Assembly (NCBI GenBank): GCA_028278625.1
Contig: JANQDY010000258.1
Coordinates: forward strand, 1-64,000
DNA length: 64,000 nt
Direction of reading: 5' to 3'
From: Thermodesulfobacteriota bacterium
GTDB lineage: Bacteria; Desulfobacterota; DSM-4660; Desulfatiglandales; Desulfatiglandaceae
Shown: one piece after another, positions 50,351 to 59,210 of the stretch
Layout of the letters: every line of letters begins with the position of its first letter
Numbering within the stretch: position 1 is the stretch's first letter
Position numbers and translations under genes: made by a program
Notes under the pieces: generated by a model
Databases searched by the model: none
What the model was told of the DNA's origin: nothing
The model's input: the letters and a program-made list of their open reading frames with translations, nothing else

Positions 50351-51602
50351 AACGGTACTCGAAAACGGCGTCAGGATCGTCTCGGAACGGATGCCCCATG
50401 TCCGTTCCGTTTCACTGGGGATCTGGGTCAATACCGGCTCCAGAGACGAATTGCCGCCGGAAAACGGGGTTTCCCACTTCATTGAACACATGAGTTTCAA
50501 AGGGACCCACACTCGCAGCGCCTATCAGATTGCAAAAGACCTTGACGCCATCGGCGGCCTTTCAAACGCCTTTACCGGCAAAGAAACCACCTGCTTCTAC
50601 GGCAGGGTCCTGGACCGGCATTTTCCGGTCCTGGCGGACATACTGTCTGATATCTTCATTCATCCCACATTTCAGCCGGAGGATATGGAGCGCGAGCGGG
50701 AGGTGATTTTTCAGGAAATCAATATGGTGGAGGACACCCCCGACGACTACTTAAATGTGCTCTTTCAAAGCCTTTTCTGGCCTGACCATCCCATCGGTCG
50801 TCCCATCCTCGGCAGCACTGAGACGGTCTCCCGAATGGACCGGAAGATGATCCGTGAATATATCAGCAAGCATTATATCCCGGAACGTATGCTGGTGGTG
50901 GCCGCCGGCAACGTGGATCACGATGCCATGGTGGACTATTTCAGACCAATATTTGAAACGGGCAGTGATTTTGAGGGGGAGAGTCCCGAAAGAAGTCTGC
51001 CCCTCACCAGCGGTGGGGTGATGGTTATGCCGAAAGCGCTGGAACAGGTCCATTTTTGCCTGGGGGGCAACGCGCCGAGCCAGATGAATGAATCGCGGTT
51101 TGCCTGTGCCATCTTGAATACCATTCTGGGCGGCAACATGAGTTCCAGGCTGTTTCAGGAAATCCGGGAGAACCGGGGGCTTGCTTATTCCGTCTATTCC
51201 TTTTTTTCCCCCTATGTGGATGTCGGGCTTCTGGGGGTGTACGCGGCAACGGATGCCCGGAACGTGAATTCGGTCCTAGACATCACCCAGAAGGAGATCA
51301 AGAAAATCGCTCGGGGGGAACTGAGCGAAAATGACCTCCATATTGCCAAAGAGAATATCATCGGCGGCATGTATCTGACATCAGAGAGTTCGGACAGCCG
51401 AATGATGCGGGCGGCCAAAAACGAGTTTATTTTTGAGAAATACGTGGATTATGATGAGGTGGCAAAAAAGGTGGAGCGGGTGCGTGTGAACGATGTGGTG
51501 GAGATGGCCGATAGCGTCTTCGGTGAAGGCCAAATCGCTTTTACGGCCCTCGGTCCCATTGAGGAAGACGAAGTCGACCAGGAGTGCCTTTCGTTCCAGT
51601 GA
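50340..51602 (+). CDS. M16-family zinc peptidase (processing-peptidase-like)
   Basis: A 420-residue M16B peptidase. The inverted zinc motif HXXEH is seen in [14 protein letters not shown] (about 47), with the third ligand Glu about 76 residues on ([17 protein letters not shown]). The C-terminal half has the substrate-binding [13 protein letters not shown]. Bacterial relatives (PqqL- or YmxG-like) are cytosolic or periplasmic; no signal peptide is seen. It follows pnp with an overlap, as in many bacteria. Confidence 0.92.
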   Translation: MNRKTVLENGVRIVSERMPHVRSVSLGIWVNTGSRDELPPENGVSHFIEHMSFKGTHTRSAYQIAKDLDAIGGLSNAFTGKETTCFYGRVLDRHFPVLADILSDIFIHPTFQPEDMEREREVIFQEINMVEDTPDDYLNVLFQSLFWPDHPIGRPILGSTETVSRMDRKMIREYISKHYIPERMLVVAAGNVDHDAMVDYFRPIFETGSDFEGESPERSLPLTSGGVMVMPKALEQVHFCLGGNAPSQMNESRFACAILNTILGGNMSSRLFQEIRENRGLAYSVYSFFSPYVDVGLLGVYAATDARNVNSVLDITQKEIKKIARGELSENDLHIAKENIIGGMYLTSESSDSRMMRAAKNEFIFEKYVDYDEVAKKVERVRVNDVVEMADSVFGEGQIAFTALGPIEEDEVDQECLSFQ

Positions 51603-51658
51603 TTGTTCCTTGGAAGGCACCCATCCAGACATGAAACCCGGACACAAACAAGTCTTAG

Positions 51659-52120
51659 ATGAACACCATTCCCATAAAAATCAAAATCTGTAACCCCGCT
51701 CTCAGCGAAAACGGATTTTCCCTTCCCCATTACGCATCGGACGGTTCTTCTGGTATGGATCTTCGGGCTTGTTTGGAAACGCCCGTCACCATCGGTCCGG
51801 GCGACATCCGGTTGATCCCCACCGGTCTGGCCATTTCCATACCACCAGGCTATGAAGCACAAGTGCGACCGCGAAGCGGCCTGGCCCTCAAACACGGCAT
51901 CGGCATGGTGAACGGGCCCGGTACCATCGATTCCGATTACAGGGGTGAGATCGGCATTATCCTGATCAATTTCGGGAAAGCGCCTTTTGTGATCAGCATG
52001 GGGGACCGCATTGCCCAGATGGTCTTATCCAAGGTCTATCGGGCGGAATTCACGGTGGTCGCAGAGCTTGATGAGACGTCGAGGGGCGAAGGCGGTTTCG
52101 GCCATAGCGGGGTTGAATAG
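51659..52120 (+). CDS. dut: Deoxyuridine 5'-triphosphate nucleotidohydrolase
   Basis: A 153-residue trimeric dUTPase. The five motifs are present: SSGMDLRA (1), [12 protein letters not shown] (2), [14 protein letters not shown] (3), GDRIAQMVL (4) and the C-terminal [10 protein letters not shown] (5). It hydrolyses dUTP to dUMP, keeping uracil out of DNA. It lies 57 nt after the M16 gene and 9 nt before the MBL-fold gene. Confidence 0.96.
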   Translation: MNTIPIKIKICNPALSENGFSLPHYASDGSSGMDLRACLETPVTIGPGDIRLIPTGLAISIPPGYEAQVRPRSGLALKHGIGMVNGPGTIDSDYRGEIGIILINFGKAPFVISMGDRIAQMVLSKVYRAEFTVVAELDETSRGEGGFGHSGVE

Positions 52121-52128
52121 AGAAAACC

Positions 52129-52902
52129 ATGAAGCTCTCAATCCTCGCTTCGGGAAGCCGTGGCAACAGCTGTTATCTTGAAACGGCCGATGCCAGGATC
52201 CTGGTGGATGCCGGATTGAGCGGTATTGAAATCGAGCGCCGACTTGCTTCCGTAGGTGTTTCGCCGGTGAAATTGGACGCCATTCTGGTTACCCATGAGC
52301 ATTCGGACCATATCAAGGGTGTGGGAGTTCTGGCGCGTCGGTATAACCTTCCTGTCTACGCCAACCATGAGACCCTCGGAAGTGCAAGGGGGGCCCTGGG
52401 ACAACTTCCCGCCGTTATGCCCGTTGAAACGGGACAAACGCTTGAAATCAAAAATTTGACGGTGGAGACCTTCACCAAGTGCCATGATGCCGCCGATCCC
52501 TTGGGGTTGGTGTTTTCGAACAACGGCGTAAAGGTCGGCTTCGTTACGGACATGGGCAGAAGCACGCGCTTGGTGGAAGATCGGTTAAAGGCCTGCAAGG
52601 CGCTGGTTCTGGAATTCAACTACGATCCCCGCATGCTCAGCGAAGGTCCTTATCCCCTGGATCTCAAGCGACGAATCAACGGCAACGAGGGGCATTTGTC
52701 AAACCAACAGGCCGGTCGCCTGCTTGAAACCGTCTCCCACGACGACCTAAAGTGGGTGATTCTGGCACACTTGAGCGAAACCAACAATCATGATGAAAAA
52801 GCCCTTGCAATGGCCAAGAGCGTCCTCGAACGCCGCGGCCACCGACAGGCAAAGGTTCTGGTGGCGCAACAGGATAGGGCCTCAGCCATTATCGAAATAT
52901 GA
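52129..52902 (+). CDS. MBL-fold metallo-hydrolase, YycJ/WalJ-like
   Basis: A 257-residue metallo-beta-lactamase-fold hydrolase. The metal motif HXHXDH is in VTHEHSDHIKGVG (about 56), and further ligands appear in FTKCHDAADPLG, VTDMGRST and LAHLSETNNH. The opening SILASGSRGNSCYLE is typical of the YycJ/ExoA-like subgroup, which includes 5'-3' exonucleases. The substrate is uncertain. It follows dut closely and precedes trmL. Confidence 0.88.
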   Translation: MKLSILASGSRGNSCYLETADARILVDAGLSGIEIERRLASVGVSPVKLDAILVTHEHSDHIKGVGVLARRYNLPVYANHETLGSARGALGQLPAVMPVETGQTLEIKNLTVETFTKCHDAADPLGLVFSNNGVKVGFVTDMGRSTRLVEDRLKACKALVLEFNYDPRMLSEGPYPLDLKRRINGNEGHLSNQQAGRLLETVSHDDLKWVILAHLSETNNHDEKALAMAKSVLERRGHRQAKVLVAQQDRASAIIEI

Positions 52903-52941
52903 TCGTCCGTTCAAGACAGGGTTGCCGATAGGAGTGCCGGA

Positions 52942-53436
52942 GTGAGGGAAGCAAGCCAACCAAAGCATTTGGTTTTGGAAAACCCCTATCTGCATGTGGT
53001 CCTTTATCAGCCGGAAATACCAGCCAATACCGGTAATATTGCAAGACTCTGCGGCGCCGCCAAAATGAGGCTTCATCTGATCCACCCGCTTGGTTTCAGC
53101 GTGGATGACAAGCATCTCAAAAGGGCGGGGCTCGATTACTGGCCCGAGATCGATGTTCGGCATCACAAAGATTTCCGGGAATTCAGAGATGGAATGAATG
53201 ATGGGGGCCGGCTCTTCTGCTTCAGCCGCCATGCCAAAGAGACCTATCCCACAGCGGAGGTGAATCCCGGGGATTATCTGTTGTTCGGACGTGAAACAGA
53301 AGGCCTGCCGCTGGAACTCCGAGAAACATATCCCACCTTCAGCGTCCCCATCTGGGGACGTGTCCGCAGTCTGAACCTTTCCACTACCGTGGGTATTGTA
53401 TCCTATCATTATCTTTACCAAATGGGCCTTTTTTGA
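52942..53436 (+). CDS. trmL: tRNA (cytidine(34)-2'-O)-methyltransferase
   Basis: A 164-residue SPOUT methyltransferase forming 2'-O-methylcytidine or -uridine at the tRNA wobble position. It has VVLYQPEIPANTGNIARLC, LIHPLGF, LFGRETEGLP and VRSLNLSTTVGIVSYHYL, the knot motifs of TrmL. Start is GTG. It is the last gene of the translation block. The 180-nt gap after it holds the V-ATPase promoter. Confidence 0.94.
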   Translation: MREASQPKHLVLENPYLHVVLYQPEIPANTGNIARLCGAAKMRLHLIHPLGFSVDDKHLKRAGLDYWPEIDVRHHKDFREFRDGMNDGGRLFCFSRHAKETYPTAEVNPGDYLLFGRETEGLPLELRETYPTFSVPIWGRVRSLNLSTTVGIVSYHYLYQMGLF

Positions 53437-53512
53437 CATATATGGATAGTTGGTTGTTCTACCGCAAGCCGATGGGCTTGGTTGCCGATAGATTCCTCCG
53501 GAAACTCGGTTC

Positions 53513-53540
53513 TTGTCATTTCCGCGTGACTTGATATAAT
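53513..53540 (+). promoter_or_regulatory. Promoter of the V-type ATPase operon
   Basis: TTGTCA, 16 nt, then a perfect TATAAT. It lies about 80 nt before the subunit B start and in the only sizeable gap upstream of the operon. The match is strong for sigma-70. Confidence 0.65.
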
Positions 53541-53559
53541 CCCACACTATTAAATCCCT

Positions 53560-53578
53560 GAAAGCGCAAGACGCTTTC
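53560..53578 (+). other. Leader hairpin of the V-ATPase operon
   Basis: GAAAGCG pairs perfectly with CGCTTTC around a 5-nt loop, followed by ATTTTG. It is downstream of the promoter and 42 nt before the first start codon. It may stabilise the mRNA or act as a weak attenuator. Confidence 0.4.
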
Positions 53579-53620
53579 ATTTTGAAACCCGTTTATGCTG
53601 ATTCAGGAGAGGCAAAACCG

Positions 53621-54943
53621 ATGTTCCCGGAACTCACCCGTCATACGCGCATACTGGAGATTGTGGGCGATACCATCCGCGTGAAGGCAAAAGGGGCCGC
53701 ATTCGGCGACCTGGCCATTGTCGAAAACGTGGACGGCGAAACCAGTCAGGCCAAGGTGGTTGCCCTGGATCGTGACATCGTCAGCCTGCAGGTATTTGCA
53801 GGTGGAAAAGGGCTTTCCACTGAAGCGGTGGTCAGGTTCTTAGGACATCCCCCCTACGTGATCTATTCCGAGAATATACTGGGGCGCATTTTCAAAGGGA
53901 GCGGAGAACCCCTTGACGATGGTCCGGATCTCGCCTCCGATGCGAGAATTGAGATGGGGGGACCCACGGTGAATCCCATGATGCGGGTGGTGCCGGACAA
54001 AATGATTCAGACGGAAGTGCCCATGATCGATCTGTTCAACTGCCTGGTGGAAAGCCAGAAAATACCCATCTTCTCGGTGGCGGGGGAACCCTTCAACGAT
54101 CTTTTGGCACGGATCGGCTTTCAGGCGGATGCGGATATTCTGGTGTTCGGGGGCTTGGGACTCATCTTTGACGATTATCATTTTTTCAAGACCGCCTTTG
54201 AATCCCACGGCGTCTTTCACCGAACGGTGATGTACGTGAATCTGGCATCGGACCCCATTGTGGAGCGTCTCTCAATTCCGGATATGGCCCTGGCCGTTGC
54301 GGAAAAGTTCGCCGTTGAGGAAGGGAAGCGGGTCTTGGTCTTAATGACCGATATGACCGCCTATGCCGATGCCATGAAGGAAATCGGCATTTCCCTCGAA
54401 CGCATTCCGGCGGCCCGGGGGTACATGGGGGATTTGTATACCCAGCTGGCCATGCGCTACGAAAAGGCCTGTGATTTCAAGGGGGCCGGCTCGGTGACCA
54501 TTTTGACTGTGACCACCATGCCGGGCGGCGACGTGACCCATCCGGTGCCGGACAATACCGGCTATATCACCGAAGGGCAGTTCTATCTGCACGACGGCTA
54601 TATCGACCCTTTTGGTTCCCTTTCACGGTTGAAGCAGAAGGTGATTGGAAAGTCGACCCGTGAGGACCACGGCCAGATCATGAACACCATGATCCGTTTT
54701 TACGCAGAAGCCCAGGAAGCGCAAAAGAAACAGGCCATGGCATTCGAACTCTCTTCATACGATGAAAAGCTCATTAAATTCGGCAGATTGTTCCGGGAGC
54801 GGTTTATGGACATACGCGTTTCAATGCCGGTGGCGGATGCGCTGGATCGTTGTTGGGAAACCCTTTCGGAGTGTTTTGAGCAGGGAGAGCTTCTCATGAA
54901 ACAGGAGCTTGTTGACAGGTATTTTCCCAAGAAAACCGATTAA
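53621..54943 (+). CDS. atpB: V/A-type ATP synthase subunit B
   Basis: A 440-residue non-catalytic nucleotide-binding subunit of the V1/A1 head. It has DLFNCLVESQKIPIFSVAGEPFNDL where the P-loop of subunit A would be, lacking the Walker lysine, and the conserved GYMGDLYTQLAMRYE and TMPGGDVTHPVPDNTGYITEGQFYL. The ATG at 53621 has AGGAGAGG 8 nt upstream. First gene of a seven-gene operon; in most V-ATPase operons subunit A comes immediately before B, but here A is last. Confidence 0.95.
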   Translation: MFPELTRHTRILEIVGDTIRVKAKGAAFGDLAIVENVDGETSQAKVVALDRDIVSLQVFAGGKGLSTEAVVRFLGHPPYVIYSENILGRIFKGSGEPLDDGPDLASDARIEMGGPTVNPMMRVVPDKMIQTEVPMIDLFNCLVESQKIPIFSVAGEPFNDLLARIGFQADADILVFGGLGLIFDDYHFFKTAFESHGVFHRTVMYVNLASDPIVERLSIPDMALAVAEKFAVEEGKRVLVLMTDMTAYADAMKEIGISLERIPAARGYMGDLYTQLAMRYEKACDFKGAGSVTILTVTTMPGGDVTHPVPDNTGYITEGQFYLHDGYIDPFGSLSRLKQKVIGKSTREDHGQIMNTMIRFYAEAQEAQKKQAMAFELSSYDEKLIKFGRLFRERFMDIRVSMPVADALDRCWETLSECFEQGELLMKQELVDRYFPKKTD

Positions 54944-54945
54944 TT

Positions 54946-55569
54946 ATGGCCAAAATGATTTTGAGCAAGCAGGGGCTTCAGAAGCAGCGCGAAAACATGC
55001 GGCTTTATGAACGGGTTCTGCCGTCCCTTGAACTCAAACGGATGCAATTGATGGGGGAATTAAAAAGGGCCGAGCAACAGTTGGCGGCATTTAGTAGGGA
55101 TGCGGAAAAGTTCGGCCAAACCGTTTCCGAACAAATACCGATGCTGGCCGACAGTGAGACGGATTTGAGCGGCCTGGTTGAAATCACATCCGTCCATATT
55201 GACGAGGAGAACGTGGTGGGCGTTAAACTTCCCTTGTTAGGTGATGTTAAATTCCGTGTAGCCTCCTATTCACCCCTGGCCATACCCCACTGGACGGATC
55301 TGTTGACCGAGAAAATCAAGGAGATGGTGTACCGGAGAATCACGGTCCAGGTGGCGGCAAGACGCGTTCACCTCCTTGAGCGGGCGGTCAGGAAGATTAC
55401 CCAGCGAACCAATCTCTTTGAAAAGATTCTCATTCCCGAGGCCAAGGAAAATATTCGAAAGATTCGGATTTATCTGGCGGATGCGGATCGGGCCGCAGTC
55501 ATACGGAGTAAGATCACCAAAGGGATTCGGAAAAAACAGGCCCTGGCTTTAGAAGGATCGCCAAAGTGA
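54946..55569 (+). CDS. atpD: V/A-type ATP synthase subunit D
   Basis: A 207-residue central-stalk subunit made mostly of two long helices. The N-terminal SKQGLQKQRENMRLYERVLPSLELKRMQL and the C-terminal QVAARRVHLLERAVRKITQRTNLFEKILIPEAKENIRKIRIYLAD are typical. It transmits rotation from the A3B3 head to the ring. It begins 2 nt after subunit B and overlaps subunit I (GTGA). Confidence 0.93.
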   Translation: MAKMILSKQGLQKQRENMRLYERVLPSLELKRMQLMGELKRAEQQLAAFSRDAEKFGQTVSEQIPMLADSETDLSGLVEITSVHIDEENVVGVKLPLLGDVKFRVASYSPLAIPHWTDLLTEKIKEMVYRRITVQVAARRVHLLERAVRKITQRTNLFEKILIPEAKENIRKIRIYLADADRAAVIRSKITKGIRKKQALALEGSPK

Positions 55570-57350
55570 CCATCGTTGCCCTTCAGAAAGTGACGTTCTA
55601 CGGCCATGTGGATGACCGCAAAAAGGTGCTGGCCGATCTTCAGGGGCTGGGGTGCCTTCATTTGATCGACCTGGGCGCTGGAAGTGAATCGCCGGGATCT
55701 TCAGGCGCCTCTTCGAGGGCAAGAGAGGCCCTGCGATTCCTGAAAGATTGTCCCAGCAAACGCCGGCAGGTGACCAGGGCCGATAAATTTGATGCAGCGG
55801 CCATTGAAGCCCGGGCCTTGGGTATCAAAGACCGTATGGTTGAATTGGAACATGAGCGGGATTTTCTGCTGGGCCGAATGGAGAACCTTTCCATTTGGGG
55901 GGCCTTTGATTTTCCGTCCCCGGATGATTTAGACGGCTGGAGATTCTGGTTTTACGTCGTTCCCCATAAGGACATGGCAAAGATTCAGGCATCGGAACAC
56001 GTTTGGCAGCAGGTCTTTTCGGACAACCGGTTCTCTTATGTGGTGGTGATCGCAAAAGATGAGCCTGAAGAGATGCCCGTCGAAAGGGTGCGTACCGGCA
56101 ACCGAACGCTTACGCAGTTGGAAATGCGCCTTGAGGAAGTGGAATTAGCCCTGGAGGATCTGTTCGCCGAAAGGGCGGGGCTCACGCGCTGGGTCAACCT
56201 TTTTGCACGGAATATCGAGCGGCTTGAAGATCAGGCGGCGGTTCTGGATGCGGTCAAAAGAACCTATGCGGAGGATGCGGTTTTTGCCCTTCAGGCGTGG
56301 GCGCCCGAGGAGTGTATTGAAGAATTGAGGGCCTATGGGTCAGCCCATCAACTGGTTTTTGAGACAAGACTCCCCGAGACCCATGAAACACCGCCCACCC
56401 TGATGAGGAATCCAAAAGGGGTGGCCGGGGGGCAGGATCTGGTCTCTTTCTATACCACTCCCCATTACTGGTTGTGGGATCCGTCGACCATCGTGTTTTT
56501 CTCTTTTTCCGTGTTCTTTGCCATGATCTTCGCGGATGCCGGTTATGCGGCGCTTCTGGGTCTTGTGGTCCTCGGGTTCTGGAAGAGGATGGGCCGCACA
56601 AACACGGGCCGACGGCTCAGGCTTTTGCTCGCCACCATGGTGGGAGCGGGAATCCTTTACGGCGTCCTGGTAGGGAGTTACTTCGGGGTCTCCCCTTCTG
56701 AGGGAAGCCTCATTGCCCGTATGCAATTCATCCACATGATGGATTTTGATTTCATGATGCAGCTCTCAATCCTGCTGGGTGTTTTCCATCTCATGCTCGC
56801 CAACGGGGTGACTGCCTGGAATTTCCGGAATTCCATCAAAGGGGTGAAACCTCTGGCCTGGATGTTTGTTTTTGCCGGCGGCACCCTCATCTGGCAGGGG
56901 ATGATCCGGGGACTGGACCCGCTTATTGTGCCGGGCATGGCAATTTTGGGGCTCGGACTCATGGGAGTGCTCCTTTTCAGCGCCACGGAGGGGTCTTTTC
57001 CAAAGCGACTGCTCAAAGGTCTTTCAGGACTCACCGGATTGTCCAGCGCTTTCAGCGATGCCTTAAGCTACTTAAGGCTTTTTGCACTGGGTTTGGCCAG
57101 CGCCTCCCTGGCCGGAACCTTCAACGCCATGGCAGGCCAGGTCAAGGAGACGCTCCCCGGCATCGGCATTTTTTTTGCGTTGTTAATCGCATTGTTGGGA
57201 CATACGCTGAACTTTGTTCTGGCGGTGGCCAGCGGGTTCATTCACGGGTTGCGCCTCAATTTCATTGAGTTTTTCAGATGGAGCATCACCGAAGAGGGTC
57301 ATCCCTTCAGGGCGTTTGCCAGAAAGGAGAAGAAACTGTGGAAAATTTAG
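55566..57350 (+). CDS. atpI: V/A-type ATP synthase subunit I (a-like)
   Basis: A 594-residue stator subunit. The N-terminal cytosolic part (about 1-290) is largely coiled coil. The C-terminal part has about seven to eight membrane spans from residue 295, including the conserved essential Arg in FSDALSYLRLFALGLASASLA (about 500-515). It forms the ion half-channels against the K ring. Start is GTG overlapping the subunit D stop by 4 nt; it overlaps subunit K by 13 nt. Confidence 0.94.
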   Translation: MTIVALQKVTFYGHVDDRKKVLADLQGLGCLHLIDLGAGSESPGSSGASSRAREALRFLKDCPSKRRQVTRADKFDAAAIEARALGIKDRMVELEHERDFLLGRMENLSIWGAFDFPSPDDLDGWRFWFYVVPHKDMAKIQASEHVWQQVFSDNRFSYVVVIAKDEPEEMPVERVRTGNRTLTQLEMRLEEVELALEDLFAERAGLTRWVNLFARNIERLEDQAAVLDAVKRTYAEDAVFALQAWAPEECIEELRAYGSAHQLVFETRLPETHETPPTLMRNPKGVAGGQDLVSFYTTPHYWLWDPSTIVFFSFSVFFAMIFADAGYAALLGLVVLGFWKRMGRTNTGRRLRLLLATMVGAGILYGVLVGSYFGVSPSEGSLIARMQFIHMMDFDFMMQLSILLGVFHLMLANGVTAWNFRNSIKGVKPLAWMFVFAGGTLIWQGMIRGLDPLIVPGMAILGLGLMGVLLFSATEGSFPKRLLKGLSGLTGLSSAFSDALSYLRLFALGLASASLAGTFNAMAGQVKETLPGIGIFFALLIALLGHTLNFVLAVASGFIHGLRLNFIEFFRWSITEEGHPFRAFARKEKKLWKI

Positions 57351-57787
57351 TGTTGGCCTTGGGGTGGCTGGGTGTATTTTCCCCTCTGGCCCTTGGCGCC
57401 GTGGGCAGCATGATCGGCTGTTCAAGGGCCGGGCAGGCGGCCATCGGCGCCATGCTCGAAATCGAAAGCGGTTACGGTCGTTTCATCGGGGTCTCCGCCA
57501 TGCCCAGTTCCCAGGTCATTTACGGCGTGGTGGTGACGCTCACCTTCGGCGGCGCCATGAATCAGGAGACAGCCGCGGGTATCTTCGGTATTGGCGTTCC
57601 GGCCGGGGTGGCTTTAATGGTAAGCGCGGTTTACCAGGGATATGCCTGCGCCTCATCCATCAGTGTCGCCAAAAGCAAGCCGGAGGTATTCGGTGTTTCC
57701 CTAGCGCCCGCGGCGGTGGTGGAAGGGTTCGCCGTTTTCGCGTTTGTGTTTGCATTGGTACTCTTGGGAACGGTTACAGCGGGTTAG
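57338..57787 (+). CDS. atpK: V-type ATP synthase proteolipid subunit K
   Basis: A 149-residue, four-helix ring subunit with two hairpins. The ion-carrying Glu129 is in AAVVEGFAVFAF in helix 4. Gln59 (PSSQVIYG) and Gln100 (AVYQGYA) stand where the sodium ligands Gln65 and Gln110 of the Enterococcus hirae NtpK ring stand, and the Gln100-Glu129 spacing of 29 is the same. This favours sodium coupling, though it does not prove it. GTG start with AAGGAGA upstream. Confidence 0.92.
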   Translation: MENLVLALGWLGVFSPLALGAVGSMIGCSRAGQAAIGAMLEIESGYGRFIGVSAMPSSQVIYGVVVTLTFGGAMNQETAAGIFGIGVPAGVALMVSAVYQGYACASSISVAKSKPEVFGVSLAPAAVVEGFAVFAFVFALVLLGTVTAG

Positions 57788-57802
57788 GGAGGCATTAGAA
57801 AA

Positions 57803-58480
57803 ATGAATGATCAGATGCAGGTTTCCTCGGGCGTTCAGGAGCTGATCACGCGGCTGCGGGACGACGGCGTCAAGGCCGGAAAGGAAAAAGCGGAGGAGAT
57901 CCTTCAGGGGGCCCGGGCGGAAGCGGCCAAAATTGTGGCAGATGCGGAAGCAAAGGCCGACGAAATGCTATTAAGGGCACAGGTCCAGATCGAAAGGGAT
58001 AAGAATGCCTGCATGGGGTCTCTTCGGACTGCCATTCGGGACACGGAGCTCAAGATGGAAGCCGAATTGAAGGCGGACTTCGCGGCCCACGTTCAAAGGC
58101 TGGTTTCCATTGAGATGGGTGATCGGGAGTTCATCAAGCAGTGCATTCTGGCCGTCGCGGGCATGGCCACGGGACATATGGTCTGCGAGGGTCAGCCCGT
58201 TGAAGTGCTGTTGCCCAAAGACCTGTTTGAAACGGACGAATTCGGTTCCCGCTTGACCCCTGAAGGGAAGGAAAGGATGCATCATCTGGTGCTGGGGATA
58301 TCGGCGGATATGCTTCGCGAGGGGGTTGAATTGAAACCGTCCCGAAACATAAAACATGGCATCCGTGTTCGATTGAAGGGCGAAGATCTGGAAATCGATT
58401 TGTCGGATCAGGCCATCGGCGAATTGCTCCTTGAAAACCTGCTCCCCCGCTACCAGGCCATTGTGCGGGGAGAAGAGTAG
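57803..58480 (+). CDS. atpE: V/A-type ATP synthase subunit E
   Basis: A 225-residue peripheral-stalk subunit. The N-terminal half is a long Ala/Glu/Lys-rich coiled coil (AEEILQGARAEAAKIVADAEAKADEML); the C-terminal globular part is more divergent. It follows subunit K by 15 nt. In Enterococcus-type operons E precedes C, F, A and B; here it precedes DUF2764 and A only. Confidence 0.88.
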   Translation: MNDQMQVSSGVQELITRLRDDGVKAGKEKAEEILQGARAEAAKIVADAEAKADEMLLRAQVQIERDKNACMGSLRTAIRDTELKMEAELKADFAAHVQRLVSIEMGDREFIKQCILAVAGMATGHMVCEGQPVEVLLPKDLFETDEFGSRLTPEGKERMHHLVLGISADMLREGVELKPSRNIKHGIRVRLKGEDLEIDLSDQAIGELLLENLLPRYQAIVRGEE

Positions 58481-58529
58481 CGCAATTGCGCATTGGGGAG
58501 CGTAAAATAGGGAATTTGGATTCCAGACA

Positions 58530-59210
58530 GTGAAAAATCAACCTTATTACACACTGCTGGCCGGTTTGCCGTTCCTGCCGCGATTTGATCGCGCCGAACG
58601 TTTGCCCATCAGCCGGGAACGCCTGGAGCAGCGCATGCGCATGCTGCATGCCGGCGATTTCAAGATCCTTCAGCGAGCCGCCGCTTTTCTGACCTGGCAA
58701 AAAGAAGCTCAGCGGCTGACCGACGAGGCCATGGTGCACCGATATGAACAAATGGTGATCTCCACTTCAGACCGGGCCCTGATAAACCTCTTTGATTTTG
58801 CGCTGGATCAGCGAACCATTATGGCGGCCCTGAGACGAAGGCATCGGGGCCTTGGGGCCCCTTCCGGCGGCAGCCCCTGGGGGGTGGGACAATACGTGCG
58901 GTTTATTGAAGAGCACTGGGAGTCGCCCCACTTCGGGCTGGCCCGGGTCTATCCGTGGATTAAGAAGGCGAAAGAGCATCTTCTAAAGGAAGAAGTGATT
59001 AAACTGGACCGGCTTCTAAAGAACTTTCTCTGGGACCATCTGGATCGATCGGTCCCGGCCTATGATTTCGGTTTTCGGGCGGTTATGGCATACCGAATGA
59101 AATGGGATATGGTTGAGCAGTGGCTGACCCACAATAGAGGAAAGGCCGGGATGCGATTCAATGAACTGGTAAAGGAGACAATCCATGGTCAACCCAAGCT
59201 TTTCCATTAA
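58530..59210 (+). CDS. DUF2764 V-ATPase-associated protein (possible subunit C counterpart)
   Basis: A 226-residue, mostly helical protein starting YYTLLAGLPFLPRFD. It matches DUF2764, a family I know from V-ATPase operons of Chlamydiae, spirochaetes and Bacteroidetes, where it occupies the place of subunit C. GTG start. It overlaps subunit A by 26 nt. A role at the top of the central stalk, linking D to the K ring, is inferred from position and helical content, not shown. Confidence 0.75.
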   Translation: MKNQPYYTLLAGLPFLPRFDRAERLPISRERLEQRMRMLHAGDFKILQRAAAFLTWQKEAQRLTDEAMVHRYEQMVISTSDRALINLFDFALDQRTIMAALRRRHRGLGAPSGGSPWGVGQYVRFIEEHWESPHFGLARVYPWIKKAKEHLLKEEVIKLDRLLKNFLWDHLDRSVPAYDFGFRAVMAYRMKWDMVEQWLTHNRGKAGMRFNELVKETIHGQPKLFH

